From Nostoc sp. UHCC 0302 (GTDB lineage: Bacteria; Cyanobacteriota; Cyanobacteriia; Cyanobacteriales; Nostocaceae): a stretch of DNA of 64,000 nt. The notes beneath the pieces are model-generated. The model did no database searches and was not told the origin of the DNA. It saw nothing but the letters and a program-made list of their open reading frames with translations. The stretch spans positions 8,038,001-8,102,000 of the forward strand of contig NZ_CP151099.1 in NCBI RefSeq assembly GCF_038096175.1, in the 5' to 3' direction. A program made the translations under genes and the position numbers. This document shows, piece by piece, positions 15,979-24,925 of the stretch (position 1 is its first letter; every line of letters begins with the position of its first letter).

Positions 15979-16390
15979 TTCGTAAATGTTGTCAACACGA
16001 GTTGTTCGAGTCCGATCAGTCATGAATTATCGAAGTTCAGCTATTGAGCAGATTCACTTATAGTACTTATACAATAAACCTCTTTTAAAATAAGTAGAAA
16101 TAAGAGAATTTTCTGCTTATGAAAAGTACCTAACATGGCTAGATTATTAGTAAATTAGTGCCTTTTGATAATTTAATATTATATTTTTTCTATTTTGCTG
16201 CTGCCGCCGATAGTGCATTAGGGTAATAGCAATTAATTAATAGCTAAATGCCAATTTCATAACCGATAAGCACAGATAACCCGTCTCATCTGGATGAATC
16301 ACCTCTGCTGTTGGCTTTGCTTTGGGGAGTTTTACTAACTTTGAGGCTAATATTACAATGGAAATTATCGATAATGAGGAAAAGGCAAGA
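15979..16390. other. Intergenic before rpsU
   Basis: AT-rich stretch of about 410 bp that must include the rpsU promoter and leader. An imperfect inverted repeat (AATAAGTAGAAA near 16090 and TTTTCTGCTTAT near 16110) is visible. I see no ORF. Confidence 0.4.
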
Positions 16391-16570
16391 ATGACCCAAG
16401 TGCTTCTAGGAGAAAACGAAGGAATAGATTCAGCTCTGCGTCGGTTTAAACGCCAGGTTTCCAAAGCTGGTATATTGGCTGACGTAAAATATCATCGGCA
16501 CTTCGAAACACCGTTAGAAAAACGCAAACGTAAGGCAGTGGCAGCTAGACGCAAACGTCGTTTTAAATAA
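16391..16570 (+). CDS. rpsU: 30S ribosomal protein S21
   Basis: A 59-residue basic protein. [39 protein letters not shown] and a Lys/Arg-rich end ([12 protein letters not shown]) are the S21 pattern. ATG 16391 is preferred over an upstream in-frame ATG at 16322 because the family starts at this Met and AGGAAAAGG lies just upstream. S21 sits near the anti-Shine-Dalgarno end of 16S rRNA and helps initiation. Confidence 0.95.
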   Translation: MTQVLLGENEGIDSALRRFKRQVSKAGILADVKYHRHFETPLEKRKRKAVAARRKRRFK

Positions 16571-16668
16571 ACCTATTGGTTTGGTACTGGCGTTGCTTGA
16601 GGTAATAACCTAAAACAAGTAACAGCGCGTTGCCATTATTCTTACAAAAAATTAAGCAATATTTGCCG

Positions 16669-16685
16669 CACCCCTTCTTGGGGTG
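16669..16685. terminator. Hairpin after rpsU, possible terminator
   Basis: CACCCC (16669-16674) and GGGGTG (16680-16685) pair around TTCTT. It lies 99 bp after the rpsU stop and has no T-run, so termination is only possible, not shown. Confidence 0.35.
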
Positions 16686-16837
16686 TAGGTAGATTGCTAT
16701 CCTTGCAAGCAAGCTGCATTCAGAACGTTATTCGGGTTGATTCAAGTCAGTTAAAATAGCTGCCTAGAACCAAAAAAATGTCTTCAAAGACCCCTTAATT
16801 TCTTTTGTCAAGCTTGCAGGATAGCATTCACCCACCT

Positions 16838-17479
16838 TTAGAAGTCAGAATTATCGATGGTGCGGCTATTACAAAGATTCATAGCCTTTTCTACTCCCTG
16901 TTTGAGGCTGAGTTCTAAGCACTCAGCTACGAACTGAAGTACAAGCGACATCAATTGAGTTTCAGCAGCAGAAAATCTTCCAAGCACATGGGATACAGTT
17001 TCTGAGTTATCGGTATTGACAGCATTTTTTGGTTTACCAATACCGATTCGCAGCCGGGGAAAGTTTTGGGTGCTAAGATGTGCGATCGCACTCTTCATCC
17101 CATTGTGTCCACCAGCAGAACCAGACAAGCGTAGGCGAGTTTTTCCCAAAGGCAAATCCATATCGTCATAAATCACCAGCACTGATTCTGAAGGCAACTT
17201 ATACCAACTCGTTACCGCTTGTATTGCCTGTCCTGAGCGATTCATATAAGTTAATGGCTTCAGCAAGCGAATTTTGCTGCCATTTGGTGCAATACCCTCG
17301 CCATACTCCCCTTGAAATTTGCGATTTTCTGCTAAGGGAATGCGCCAAGAACGCGACAAAGCATCCACAGATGCAAAGCCAATATTGTGGCGTGTTTGCT
17401 CATACTTTGGTTCTGGGTTCCCCAACCCGACTATTAGCTGGGGAATCACCAAAACAGGTTTTTTATCAGCTTCTGTCAT
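16838..17479 (-). CDS. pth: Peptidyl-tRNA hydrolase
   Basis: A 213-residue enzyme that frees tRNA from drop-off peptidyl-tRNA. Core motifs are LIVGLGNPEPKYEQTRHNIG with the catalytic His31 and Asn21, YDDMDLPLGKTRLR with the catalytic Asp, and GSAGGHNGMKS. The C-terminal lid helix (EKAMNLCNS) is present. The gene follows tatA on the minus strand at 33 bp and is probably cotranscribed with it. Confidence 0.96.
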   Translation of the reverse strand: MTEADKKPVLVIPQLIVGLGNPEPKYEQTRHNIGFASVDALSRSWRIPLAENRKFQGEYGEGIAPNGSKIRLLKPLTYMNRSGQAIQAVTSWYKLPSESVLVIYDDMDLPLGKTRLRLSGSAGGHNGMKSAIAHLSTQNFPRLRIGIGKPKNAVNTDNSETVSHVLGRFSAAETQLMSLVLQFVAECLELSLKQGVEKAMNLCNSRTIDNSDF

Positions 17480-17512
17480 TTTGCCTACAGATAATCAATA
17501 CGCAGCAATCTC

Positions 17513-17785
17513 CTAGCTAGCTTGGGAAGAACTAGCAGTATCTTGCTCCGATTTAGCAGGCTCAATTTTCTTAGGTTCCAATTCAGCGGTAGTTTTTACA
17601 GCTTCTTCTAACTGTTCCGCCTCTTTTTGAAACTCGTTTTGAAACTCCTTAGAAGCATCTTGAAAACTGCGAATTGTTTTACCTACACTACGACCAATCT
17701 CTGGTAGCTTCTTTGGGCCAAAGATTAACAGCGCCACTACCATAATTACAGCCATTTCTGGCAGACCGATACCAAATATATTCAT
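17513..17785 (-). CDS. tatA: TatA/Hcf106-type twin-arginine translocase subunit
   Basis: A 90-residue protein with a short membrane helix (GLPEMAVIMVVALLIF), the hinge FGPKKLPEIGRSVGKTIRSF, an amphipathic helix and an acidic/Gln-rich tail. These are the TatA/E features; TatA oligomers form the path for folded proteins across thylakoid and plasma membranes. ATG 17785 has AGGAG seven nt upstream, which decides against a start 14 codons earlier. It is 33 bp before pth. Confidence 0.92.
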   Translation of the reverse strand: MNIFGIGLPEMAVIMVVALLIFGPKKLPEIGRSVGKTIRSFQDASKEFQNEFQKEAEQLEEAVKTTAELEPKKIEPAKSEQDTASSSQAS

Positions 17786-17867
17786 TTTTTGTCTCCTATC
17801 AACTTTAAAACTACCGGATAAACTCACATATTATGTAGTTTAGTCAATGGTCAATATTAAAGAAAAA

Positions 17868-17968
17868 TGAGTAATACCAATTCATAAAATTTTGATAGAC
17901 ATAGATTTATTGTCAGGACGTAAGAATGCCGTGTCGTGTCCCTACCAATGTATTTGTATCATTCTTTA
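17868..17968. repeat. Dispersed TAATACCAATT-type repeat, degenerate
   Basis: Starts AGTAATACCAATT and includes GATAGACATAGATTT, then CCCTACCAATGTATTTGTATC. A similar order of blocks (GATACATATAGATTT, CCCTACCAGGGTATTTGTAT) is at 59912-60000. It is non-coding. Confidence 0.5.
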
Positions 17969-18010
17969 AGTTAAATCGTTTAACCAATCAAATTACAAAT
18001 TACAACTAAC

Positions 18011-18033
18011 AAAAAAACCCGGACGAGCCGGGT
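18011..18033 (-). terminator. Rho-independent terminator of psbH
   Basis: On the minus strand ACCCGG-CTCGT-CCGGGT is followed by a run of seven T. It lies about 42 bp beyond the psbH stop codon. Confidence 0.85.
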
Positions 18034-18074
18034 GTTGGTTAACTTGTTATCCAAACTTGATAGCTCTGTATTAG

Positions 18075-18278
18075 TTAGTTGCCTAAACTCCGCCAGTCGA
18101 CGAGTACATCCTGAACCAACAGTGTTCTATTGTAAAGTTGCAGAATAATCAGCAGAAATACAAAAAATAGCAAAATAAAAACAGCCATTACAGGGGTAGT
18201 ACCCCAACCTGGAGCCACTTTCCCATACTCAGAGTTAAGTGGTTTCAGGATATCTCCCAACCTAGTCCGTTGTGCCAT
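18075..18278 (-). CDS. psbH: Photosystem II protein PsbH
   Basis: A 67-residue single-span thylakoid protein. [20 protein letters not shown] is the cytoplasmic N-terminus, then [20 protein letters not shown] as the membrane helix. PsbH is a small PSII core subunit needed for assembly and repair near CP47. It is divergent from psbN, the usual cyanobacterial arrangement, and a clear terminator follows. Confidence 0.97.
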   Translation of the reverse strand: MAQRTRLGDILKPLNSEYGKVAPGWGTTPVMAVFILLFFVFLLIILQLYNRTLLVQDVLVDWRSLGN

Positions 18279-18363
18279 AGTTCACCTAAGATTAGTTGCC
18301 AAAGCTTTTTTTAATCTTCTGTAATATTCTATAAGAATAGCACTCATAATTTATCTCTAATTT

Positions 18364-18495
18364 ATGGAACCCGCAATAGTTCTTAGCATTTCTGTATCCG
18401 TCGTCCTAGTTGCCATTACTGGCTTTGCCATTTATACTTCTTTCGGCCCTCCTAGCAAGCAATTGTCAGACCCTTTTGATGATCACGAAGACTAA
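18364..18495 (+). CDS. psbN: Photosystem II assembly protein PsbN
   Basis: A 43-residue gene reading MEPAIVLSISVSVVLVAITG, FAIYTSFGPPSKQLSDPFDD and HED before TAA at 18493. One membrane helix is followed by the conserved YTSFGPPSxxLxDPFxxHED tail. In plants PsbN is not a PSII subunit but is needed for PSII assembly and repair. It is divergent from psbH, 85 bp away, as in other cyanobacteria and chloroplasts. Confidence 0.96.
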   Translation: MEPAIVLSISVSVVLVAITGFAIYTSFGPPSKQLSDPFDDHED

Positions 18496-18659
18496 GTACC
18501 GCGACGCGGAATTCAAAATTAAAAATTCAAAAGGCTTACGATATAAGCTTCTCGGTTCTCTTTAATTTGTTGTTTTACTTAAGCCGCTTTGTGATATGAG
18601 ACTTATTTGTCAGTGGTCAGTGCAAACCCACAACCAGCCACTGACAGAGCATTAGTCGC

Positions 18660-21600
18660 TTATCCTAGCTGAGGATTAGTCGCTAGCGATACTTGAAAGC
18701 TGGCGATTTTCCAAGGCTGTATCATCAAGATTTGTTGCTTAGATGAGAATTCACCAGTGGCGGAGGAACGCTCCAACAAATCTACAGCATCTCCTAAATT
18801 TAATCCTAAATCACTGTGCAAAGATAACTCTGCTGTTTCTCCGTGAGATTCATAACATCGGAAGATAATTTGCTGTGGGTCATCTTCCGCTGGCTTCAAA
18901 GCCATCAATATTAAATTTTCAGCTGATAAATCTAGGAAACTCAACCTGTCTAAAGTGCTAAGTCCTGAATCACTGTTCACCCTCGGCGTCTTCCAAGAGG
19001 AGAAGTTCTCACTAAAGGAAGCCTGTTTTACAGCTTCTCGTTGAGTAGTAGGTGTATTTACTATCACTTGCAACGGGATATTCAATTCATAGCCACGTCG
19101 TACTGTGTGAGCAGATTCCCAACTATTAACGTGAGGATACAAGGCATACGTAAATTCATGCCAGCCGCGGTCAGCTTCTGCATCAGGCCAGCTAGGACTA
19201 CGTAGGAGTGTTAGCCGTAGTTGGTTGGGTTGGCTGTCGTAACCATATTTACAATCATTTAGCAAACTAATTCCGTATAAACCCTCATTAGTCTCACCTG
19301 TCAAATCAGCCCAACGCAAAGCAGGAACTTCCCATTTTGCTTGTTCTGCGGGAGTTTCAGGTTTAGTTGAGCGACGAATAGCAGCGCAGGGTATTTCATA
19401 GGTAGCAAAGTCTGCTTCGACATTGAGAGGAAAAGCAGCTTTTACCAAAATGTGAGTTTCTTGCCAGTTAACCCTAGAAGAAATTTTAAGCACAGGTGAA
19501 CCAGCTTGGAGAATATAATCTTGGCAAAATTCCGATTCACCTAACTGACGCACCACACGTACACAACTTTGCACTGGCCCTTGTTCTAGCAACTGTATAG
19601 ATATCAGGTTCGTTGGAGGTAAAGGATGCTGGGCATAATTAGGGTCAATATTCCATGCATCCCAATATTGACCGCTATCTTTAAAGCCTTGTAGTTGATT
19701 ACCCGCACCACTCAAAACTTCCCATTGATGAATCTTGTCAAAAACACTTGATAAATCTCCAGTGTCGGGGTTAATAACAGCACGCAGGAATTCGTTTTCT
19801 AGAATCCAGTCGGGGAGGAAGGGAGCAGTAGAGACCCGATTAATCGCCTCTGTGCAAGGAGTGGGGGAAAGCCAAAAGAGGCGGTAGCCGACGGGTGGAA
19901 TTTCGGTGGCGAGAAATAGCAGGGTTGAGGGTTCAGATAACTGGGAAACAAGCTGTTTGCCAGAAACATCGTAGACTTGCCATTCTTGGGTGGCTGTTAC
20001 TGGTGAGGGTAAATTCACAGAAACTACTTCAGAACGTTGCCAGTTAAGAGAATTGAACACGAAAACAGGCAAACTATTGGGTTGTGGTGGTTCTGGTAGA
20101 GTAATGTGAGATGCGATCGCTAAAAGTGATTCTTGTAATATCTTCGTTCCTACTTGTTCTACTTCCTGCCACTGGGGTAGTGCATCTACATAAACTTGAG
20201 TAATTGAAGAACCAGGTAAAATATCATGAAATTGCTGAAATAACACCTGTTTCCAAGCTGTTTCGATTTCTGCTTTCGGATATGTCACGCCACAGCTGAC
20301 AGTCGCCAAAGTCGCAAATAATTCAGCTTGATACAACAACCCTTCACAAAGACGATTCCAACGTTTTTGATCTGCATGAGTGGTGTAACAACCGCGATGG
20401 AATTCTAAGTATAATTCGTCATTCCAAGTGGGGAAAGATGGAGGGGGAGCAGGGGAAGCAGGGGAGGATGGGGAAGCAGGGGAGGATGGGAGAGAATAAT
20501 AACTCTTGACTCCTGGCTCCTGCCTCCTGCCTCCTTTAATGATTTGTTGGAAATATTTTTCAGCCGTTGTAAATTCTAGTTCGGGGAAGAAGGGCGATTT
20601 TTGCCAGCGTTGGGCGGTTTCTAACATATCACGAGTAGGGCCGCCGCCGTGGTCGCCAACTCCAGGAAGCCAGAGAGATTCTGGTAAATTCGTTTGGCTT
20701 TGCCATTCCAAAGAGTAAGAAGCCATTTTAATTGGGTCAATAGCTTCACCGATGGGTGCAGACATTAAATTAAACACTTCGCTGCCATCAGGCGATCGCC
20801 ACCAAAAAGCCCCATAATCAAACTTAGTAGTATCATTCCATCGCAATTTCTGCGTGACAAAATACTCAATTCCTGCATTAGCAAAAAACTGCGGTAAAGT
20901 TGCACAGAAACCAAAACTATCTGGAACCCAAACCACAGTTGACAGCTTGCCAAATTTTTCTTGGATATAGCGCTGACCATACAAAAGCTGACGGACTATT
21001 GATTCACCAGCAATCAGATTAAGTTCTGGTTCCACCCACATTCCGCCAATAACTTCCCAACGTCCAGCAGCTACCTGCGATTGAATTGCCTTAAATAAAT
21101 CTGGGTGATGTTCTTCAACCCAAGCATAAAGTGCTGGCGTCGAATGACAGAAAATTAACTCAGGAAAATCTTCTTGCAGCTTGAGAACCGATTCAAAAGT
21201 TTTTTGCGCTGCATCCCAAGTTTCACTGACAGGCCATAGCCATGCTAAATCTAAATGAGCATGACCTAATAAATATATTTTATGATCCCCCCAACCCCCC
21301 TTCAAAAGGGGGGCTAAAATATCGGACTGAATTAGCTTTTGGCGTAAAGGCAAAAACGATTTTACCAACTCTTCTTTCTCTTCCTCTGTGTCCTTTGCGC
21401 CTCTGCGGTTTGTTAACTCCTGTACCGCCTCTGCCAAAACATCCAACTTCTCTGGTGCATCTCTTTCCAAATAAAGCTGCAAAATAGCCAACTCATCAGC
21501 CACAAAACCCGGATCGGGATTATTATCATCAATAGACTCGTAAATAAGGAGCGATCGCACTAAAGCACCATCACAATGCCCCGGACTCACTAACCGTAAA

Positions 21601-22010
21601 GCTACAATAAATTCTTCTCCTGGCTTCACTCCCTCACTCAGAAGCACTCTAGGGGAACAATCAAATAAATCTCCCTCCAGCGCTAACTTCCCATTGATAT
21701 AAATTTCAGCAGATTCTGCCCACCAAACTAACGCCAGCCGCAAAGACAATCCCGCTAAGGGATAACCCTGTAAATCTTGAGGAACCACTAATCTTTGTAC
21801 CAGCCATAGAACTTTTTTCCCACCTAGCCAAACAATATGTCCTTTGGTGTTTAACTCAACAGGTTGCCAATTAGACAAATCAGATGCGACAACCTCAGTA
21901 ATAACCTGGTCATGTTCCTGGTATAGCCAAGAAGACTGAATATTAGCTTGACAACAAGAGCGGAGTTTCTCTATTGCTTCCGAGATGAATTGAGATACAG
22001 AAAGGGTCAT
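18660..22010 (-). CDS. Glycoside hydrolase family 38 alpha-mannosidase
   Basis: A 1116-residue enzyme. The catalytic domain begins near residue 250 with IYLLGHAHLDLAWLWPVSET (H-x-D zinc ligands), includes WVPDSFGFCATLPQFFANAG with the nucleophile Asp, and is followed by the C-terminal beta-sandwich domains of GH38 (FRCYESHGETAEL near the end). It should cleave alpha-mannose residues from glycans, with no export signal visible. Two intergenic-type repeats have entered in frame: residues about 231-245 (APLLKGGWGD) and 494-522 (LPSSPASPSSPASPAPPPS). The gene is alone and divergent from the next. Confidence 0.92.
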   Translation of the reverse strand: MTLSVSQFISEAIEKLRSCCQANIQSSWLYQEHDQVITEVVASDLSNWQPVELNTKGHIVWLGGKKVLWLVQRLVVPQDLQGYPLAGLSLRLALVWWAESAEIYINGKLALEGDLFDCSPRVLLSEGVKPGEEFIVALRLVSPGHCDGALVRSLLIYESIDDNNPDPGFVADELAILQLYLERDAPEKLDVLAEAVQELTNRRGAKDTEEEKEELVKSFLPLRQKLIQSDILAPLLKGGWGDHKIYLLGHAHLDLAWLWPVSETWDAAQKTFESVLKLQEDFPELIFCHSTPALYAWVEEHHPDLFKAIQSQVAAGRWEVIGGMWVEPELNLIAGESIVRQLLYGQRYIQEKFGKLSTVVWVPDSFGFCATLPQFFANAGIEYFVTQKLRWNDTTKFDYGAFWWRSPDGSEVFNLMSAPIGEAIDPIKMASYSLEWQSQTNLPESLWLPGVGDHGGGPTRDMLETAQRWQKSPFFPELEFTTAEKYFQQIIKGGRRQEPGVKSYYSLPSSPASPSSPASPAPPPSFPTWNDELYLEFHRGCYTTHADQKRWNRLCEGLLYQAELFATLATVSCGVTYPKAEIETAWKQVLFQQFHDILPGSSITQVYVDALPQWQEVEQVGTKILQESLLAIASHITLPEPPQPNSLPVFVFNSLNWQRSEVVSVNLPSPVTATQEWQVYDVSGKQLVSQLSEPSTLLFLATEIPPVGYRLFWLSPTPCTEAINRVSTAPFLPDWILENEFLRAVINPDTGDLSSVFDKIHQWEVLSGAGNQLQGFKDSGQYWDAWNIDPNYAQHPLPPTNLISIQLLEQGPVQSCVRVVRQLGESEFCQDYILQAGSPVLKISSRVNWQETHILVKAAFPLNVEADFATYEIPCAAIRRSTKPETPAEQAKWEVPALRWADLTGETNEGLYGISLLNDCKYGYDSQPNQLRLTLLRSPSWPDAEADRGWHEFTYALYPHVNSWESAHTVRRGYELNIPLQVIVNTPTTQREAVKQASFSENFSSWKTPRVNSDSGLSTLDRLSFLDLSAENLILMALKPAEDDPQQIIFRCYESHGETAELSLHSDLGLNLGDAVDLLERSSATGEFSSKQQILMIQPWKIASFQVSLATNPQLG
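20443..20530. repeat. G-rich tandem repeat inside the mannosidase gene
   Basis: Repeated GGGGAAGCAGGGGAGGATGG units plus CTCCTGGCTCCTGCCTCCTG, typical of the intergenic repeats in this genome, but read through as a Ser/Pro-rich loop. Confidence 0.7.
21295..21313. repeat. C/G-run hairpin inside the mannosidase gene
   Basis: CCCCCC-TTCAAAA-GGGGGG, a short palindromic repeat encoding part of APLLKGGWG just before the zinc-ligand motif. Confidence 0.65.
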
Positions 22011-22115
22011 ATTTTCGTTAAGATGATGGCACTTACGATAGTTTACAGTTTGTCGTTTTTATTGTTTGGTGGGAATCTCACAACTAAACAAGACTAAAAC
22101 TAACAAATCACTACC

Positions 22116-23765
22116 ATGTCTTCTGGTTCCTCTGGTCGTTATCAAAGCAGATTATTTAACTTTGTCCACCAAAAATCTCGGCGGTTGACACAACAGTGGG
22201 ATCACACCTTACGGCATTTGCAAGTTGCCACGAAGTGGGGTGTGGAGTTACTACTTTATCCAGTGTATCTACTGTTTCAGTCATCTGAATCAGCTGGAAA
22301 AACGCTACATACCAAAGAACCACAATCTAGGCTAAAGTTACAACCAAATGATACCGATTTATCACCTGAAACTTACCCAATTGTTGACACTCCCATTCAA
22401 CGGGTCTTAGTTGCCGTCCAGCATCTATCTTCAGAGGAAACTACTGCTACTTCTTCAACAACATCCCCAGCCTTCAATCCTTTAGTATTCATAGAGACTG
22501 TATGGTCAAAAGTTATTCACCATCGCTCTACAACTAATACTAGTAATTCTCAATCCTTAACTATTCCAGATAATGCAGCAAAGAGCCTCAAAACTACACA
22601 GCCAAATGATGCTCTAAAATGCCATCTTCCAGTTATGCGGGGAATTGCTTCAAACTTGTTGAATCGCAATTTGGTTCTTGTTACTGCTGACAATGAAATT
22701 CTAGATATTTTGACACCTCAACAGCAGGCTAAATTAGAAGATAGAATTATTACTGAAGTTGCTAATTACTGGTATTCTTGGAGATTAGCTGAAGCTAAAA
22801 AAGAGACTCAACTATTACCAGAAATTAACCGCTTATTAGCAAAGCTGACTGGTAGCACTACAGAAGAAATTCCAGATCTAGCTGAAGGGACAGAAAAAGA
22901 TTTACTAAATGCCGGGAGATTGCTGGCATTTTTAGATGCATCTATTGCGAAGTTGGAAGCCAATGCTTTAGTGCCTGTGCAACATCGCAGCGAAGAAGTG
23001 ATCCAAATTGCGAGGACTCAGTTATACATCTTTCTTTATGGCAAAGAGCAGTTAGCCGCTAGGGGAGAAATAACAGTTGCTGCTGATGATTTGGAAACTC
23101 AAAAACTGAACTTTCAAGCTTTAATCGAGGCAGCAATTAATTATTTTTTTGGTACTGGGACTGCGACAAAAGTTGAGGCAAGTGACAGTGATAGACAATC
23201 GCAAAGCAAATCTTTATCTTATCGCTTAAGAAAGGCTTTACCTAAAAGTCGGCATATGCAGAAACAAGATTTAGATACTGATCCTTGGTTGAGCTTAAGT
23301 GATTTGTTTGGTAATACCGAGACAATTGCTAATAAGCCAGCTACACAGTCTAAAAGCACAAAATCTGCTTTATCTCCTAGTTCATCCGCAGGGATTCCTT
23401 TCCGAAAAAACCTGACTTTACAACAACCTAAACCCGGCTCTGGATTAGTGCAAAGGAAAACACCGACTCATAATCTGACGCCAACTAAAAAAACACCTCG
23501 AAACGTCGCTTCGACAAAACAAACTAGAGCTAGTATTTCCCAAACTGAAAGCAAGAGTCATAAAGGGGAAATTTCTCAGCGGTTTCGTCAAAACACGGAA
23601 GTAGAGGCAAAGCCAGACTGGATAGAAACCAGCGCCACTTCAATGGGCTATGAGAAACATCCTTTAGAGCAACTTTTAGAATGGCTTGACCGTGCTATTG
23701 TCTGGCTAGAAGAAATATTTGTGAAACTTTTTCAGTCTTGGCGAAGTTTGTGGCAAGGTAAGTAA
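22116..23765 (+). CDS. Conserved cyanobacterial hypothetical protein, 549 aa
   Basis: No family recognised. The N-terminus is basic and has a short hydrophobic stretch (GVELLLYPVYLLFQ near residues 40-55). Residues 170-345 are probably a helical domain (ITEVANYWYSWRLAEAKKET and ARTQLYIFLYGKEQLAARGE). Residues 370-500 are a Ser/Thr/Lys/Pro-rich linker of low complexity. The end (PLEQLLEWLDRAIVWLEEIF) is an amphipathic helix. It may be a peripheral membrane protein, an inference from the two hydrophobic ends. Divergent from the mannosidase gene, 105 bp away. Confidence 0.75.
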   Translation: MSSGSSGRYQSRLFNFVHQKSRRLTQQWDHTLRHLQVATKWGVELLLYPVYLLFQSSESAGKTLHTKEPQSRLKLQPNDTDLSPETYPIVDTPIQRVLVAVQHLSSEETTATSSTTSPAFNPLVFIETVWSKVIHHRSTTNTSNSQSLTIPDNAAKSLKTTQPNDALKCHLPVMRGIASNLLNRNLVLVTADNEILDILTPQQQAKLEDRIITEVANYWYSWRLAEAKKETQLLPEINRLLAKLTGSTTEEIPDLAEGTEKDLLNAGRLLAFLDASIAKLEANALVPVQHRSEEVIQIARTQLYIFLYGKEQLAARGEITVAADDLETQKLNFQALIEAAINYFFGTGTATKVEASDSDRQSQSKSLSYRLRKALPKSRHMQKQDLDTDPWLSLSDLFGNTETIANKPATQSKSTKSALSPSSSAGIPFRKNLTLQQPKPGSGLVQRKTPTHNLTPTKKTPRNVASTKQTRASISQTESKSHKGEISQRFRQNTEVEAKPDWIETSATSMGYEKHPLEQLLEWLDRAIVWLEEIFVKLFQSWRSLWQGK

Positions 23766-23915
23766 GTCGGTGGGAAAAATTCTAAGTGAAAAATCGATTG
23801 CAAAAATTTTAGCAAAGTCCCAAACTTAAACATCTAACGATTCTGTTGTAGATAAACTGGTTATTGCAGCTTGATTTGCGTAACCTTTTTAGGATGAATT
23901 GTACTCAGCACTCTC

Positions 23916-24188
23916 CTACGGCCCAGAGAATACGGCTTGTTCTATGTCTTCTCGACTTAGAGAGTACTTAAACGAGCGTTGAATGTCTTGCCCAGTTCCA
24001 CCAGCTTTGATATATCGCACAATAATTTGTTCAATATCGAGCCAGAGTTCGGCTTGCCAACTTGGCCGTTGTATATGCCAACAATGCCGCTGGGTTTCAT
24101 CTTGTTGACAACCTTGCTCTTTTAGCCACTGTTCAATTTGCGGCAAGGGATGGTTATATAAGGGAGTGTCAGCGGGAAGAAAAGACAT
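23916..24188 (-). CDS. DUF3143 protein
   Basis: A 90-residue cyanobacterial protein of the DUF3143 family (PLYNHPLPQIEQWLKEQGCQ, then CWHIQRPSWQAELWLDIEQI). Function unknown. It starts 30 bp after the membrane J-domain gene on the same strand, so it is linked to the chaperone cluster. Confidence 0.85.
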   Translation of the reverse strand: MSFLPADTPLYNHPLPQIEQWLKEQGCQQDETQRHCWHIQRPSWQAELWLDIEQIIVRYIKAGGTGQDIQRSFKYSLSREDIEQAVFSGP

Positions 24189-24218
24189 AAGAATTTTAGA
24201 TTTTGGATTAGAAAATTT

Positions 24219-24782
24219 TTAATTTTTAATTTCTCTTGGAGCAGTTGGTGGCGAAAAATTGGTAATCTGGTGGTGCGCGGGTGTATCTGGTGCTAGGAGT
24301 TGCGTTTGAAAAGCGGTATCACCACGAGTTAGTCCAACGGCGATCGCTAGCAACACACAACCGATAAAGGTCAATATCAGAATAAACAAGACAAAGATTT
24401 CGCCAGATGATAAGGGGCGATCGCTTGCGTCTAAATAAGCTGATTTAGATTTCGACCAGTCATAGGAACGGTGAACAGGATGGTTCAAGTCGGCGGGTGC
24501 TTGTATTACCCCAAATCGAGAATAGCCAATCTTTAAATCGTAGCTTAAACGCCGTTCTGGATTGCTCAGGGTGGCGTAGGCTTCATTGATTTGCTGAAAT
24601 TTGCTAGTGGCGATAGCAGCAGGCAATTCTGTAGTATCAGGATGATAGCGCTTGCTCAGTTCCCGATAAGCGCGACGAATATCAATTACTGACGCTGAGG
24701 GATGCAATCCTAAGAGAGAGTAATGAGTAGGTTTCCTGCTTTGTGGACTTGCCTCGTTGTGATTCACAGATGTTTGAGTCAC
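24219..24782 (-). CDS. Membrane-anchored J-domain protein
   Basis: A 187-residue protein with a J domain at about residues 18-85 (HYSLLGLHPSASVIDIRRAY, ELSKRYHPDTTEL with the HPD triad, FQQINEAYATLSNPERRLSY). A membrane helix follows near 130-150 (VLFILILTFIGCVLLAIAV). It should recruit an Hsp70 to a membrane. It lies between the larger DnaJ gene and the DUF3143 gene on the strand of dnaK, so DnaK next door is the likely partner. Confidence 0.9.
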   Translation of the reverse strand: MTQTSVNHNEASPQSRKPTHYSLLGLHPSASVIDIRRAYRELSKRYHPDTTELPAAIATSKFQQINEAYATLSNPERRLSYDLKIGYSRFGVIQAPADLNHPVHRSYDWSKSKSAYLDASDRPLSSGEIFVLFILILTFIGCVLLAIAVGLTRGDTAFQTQLLAPDTPAHHQITNFSPPTAPREIKN

Positions 24783-24925
24783 TTTGCGATCGAGTTTTTT
24801 TTAATATTGTAAACCTCTCAAGCTGATGGCAGGCAAACATTTTATGTCTTACTCTACTTAATAGTTATGCTTCCCCAGTAGCTTTAACGTGCTGTTATGA
24901 CACCTTAATCAATATATTTATTGAC

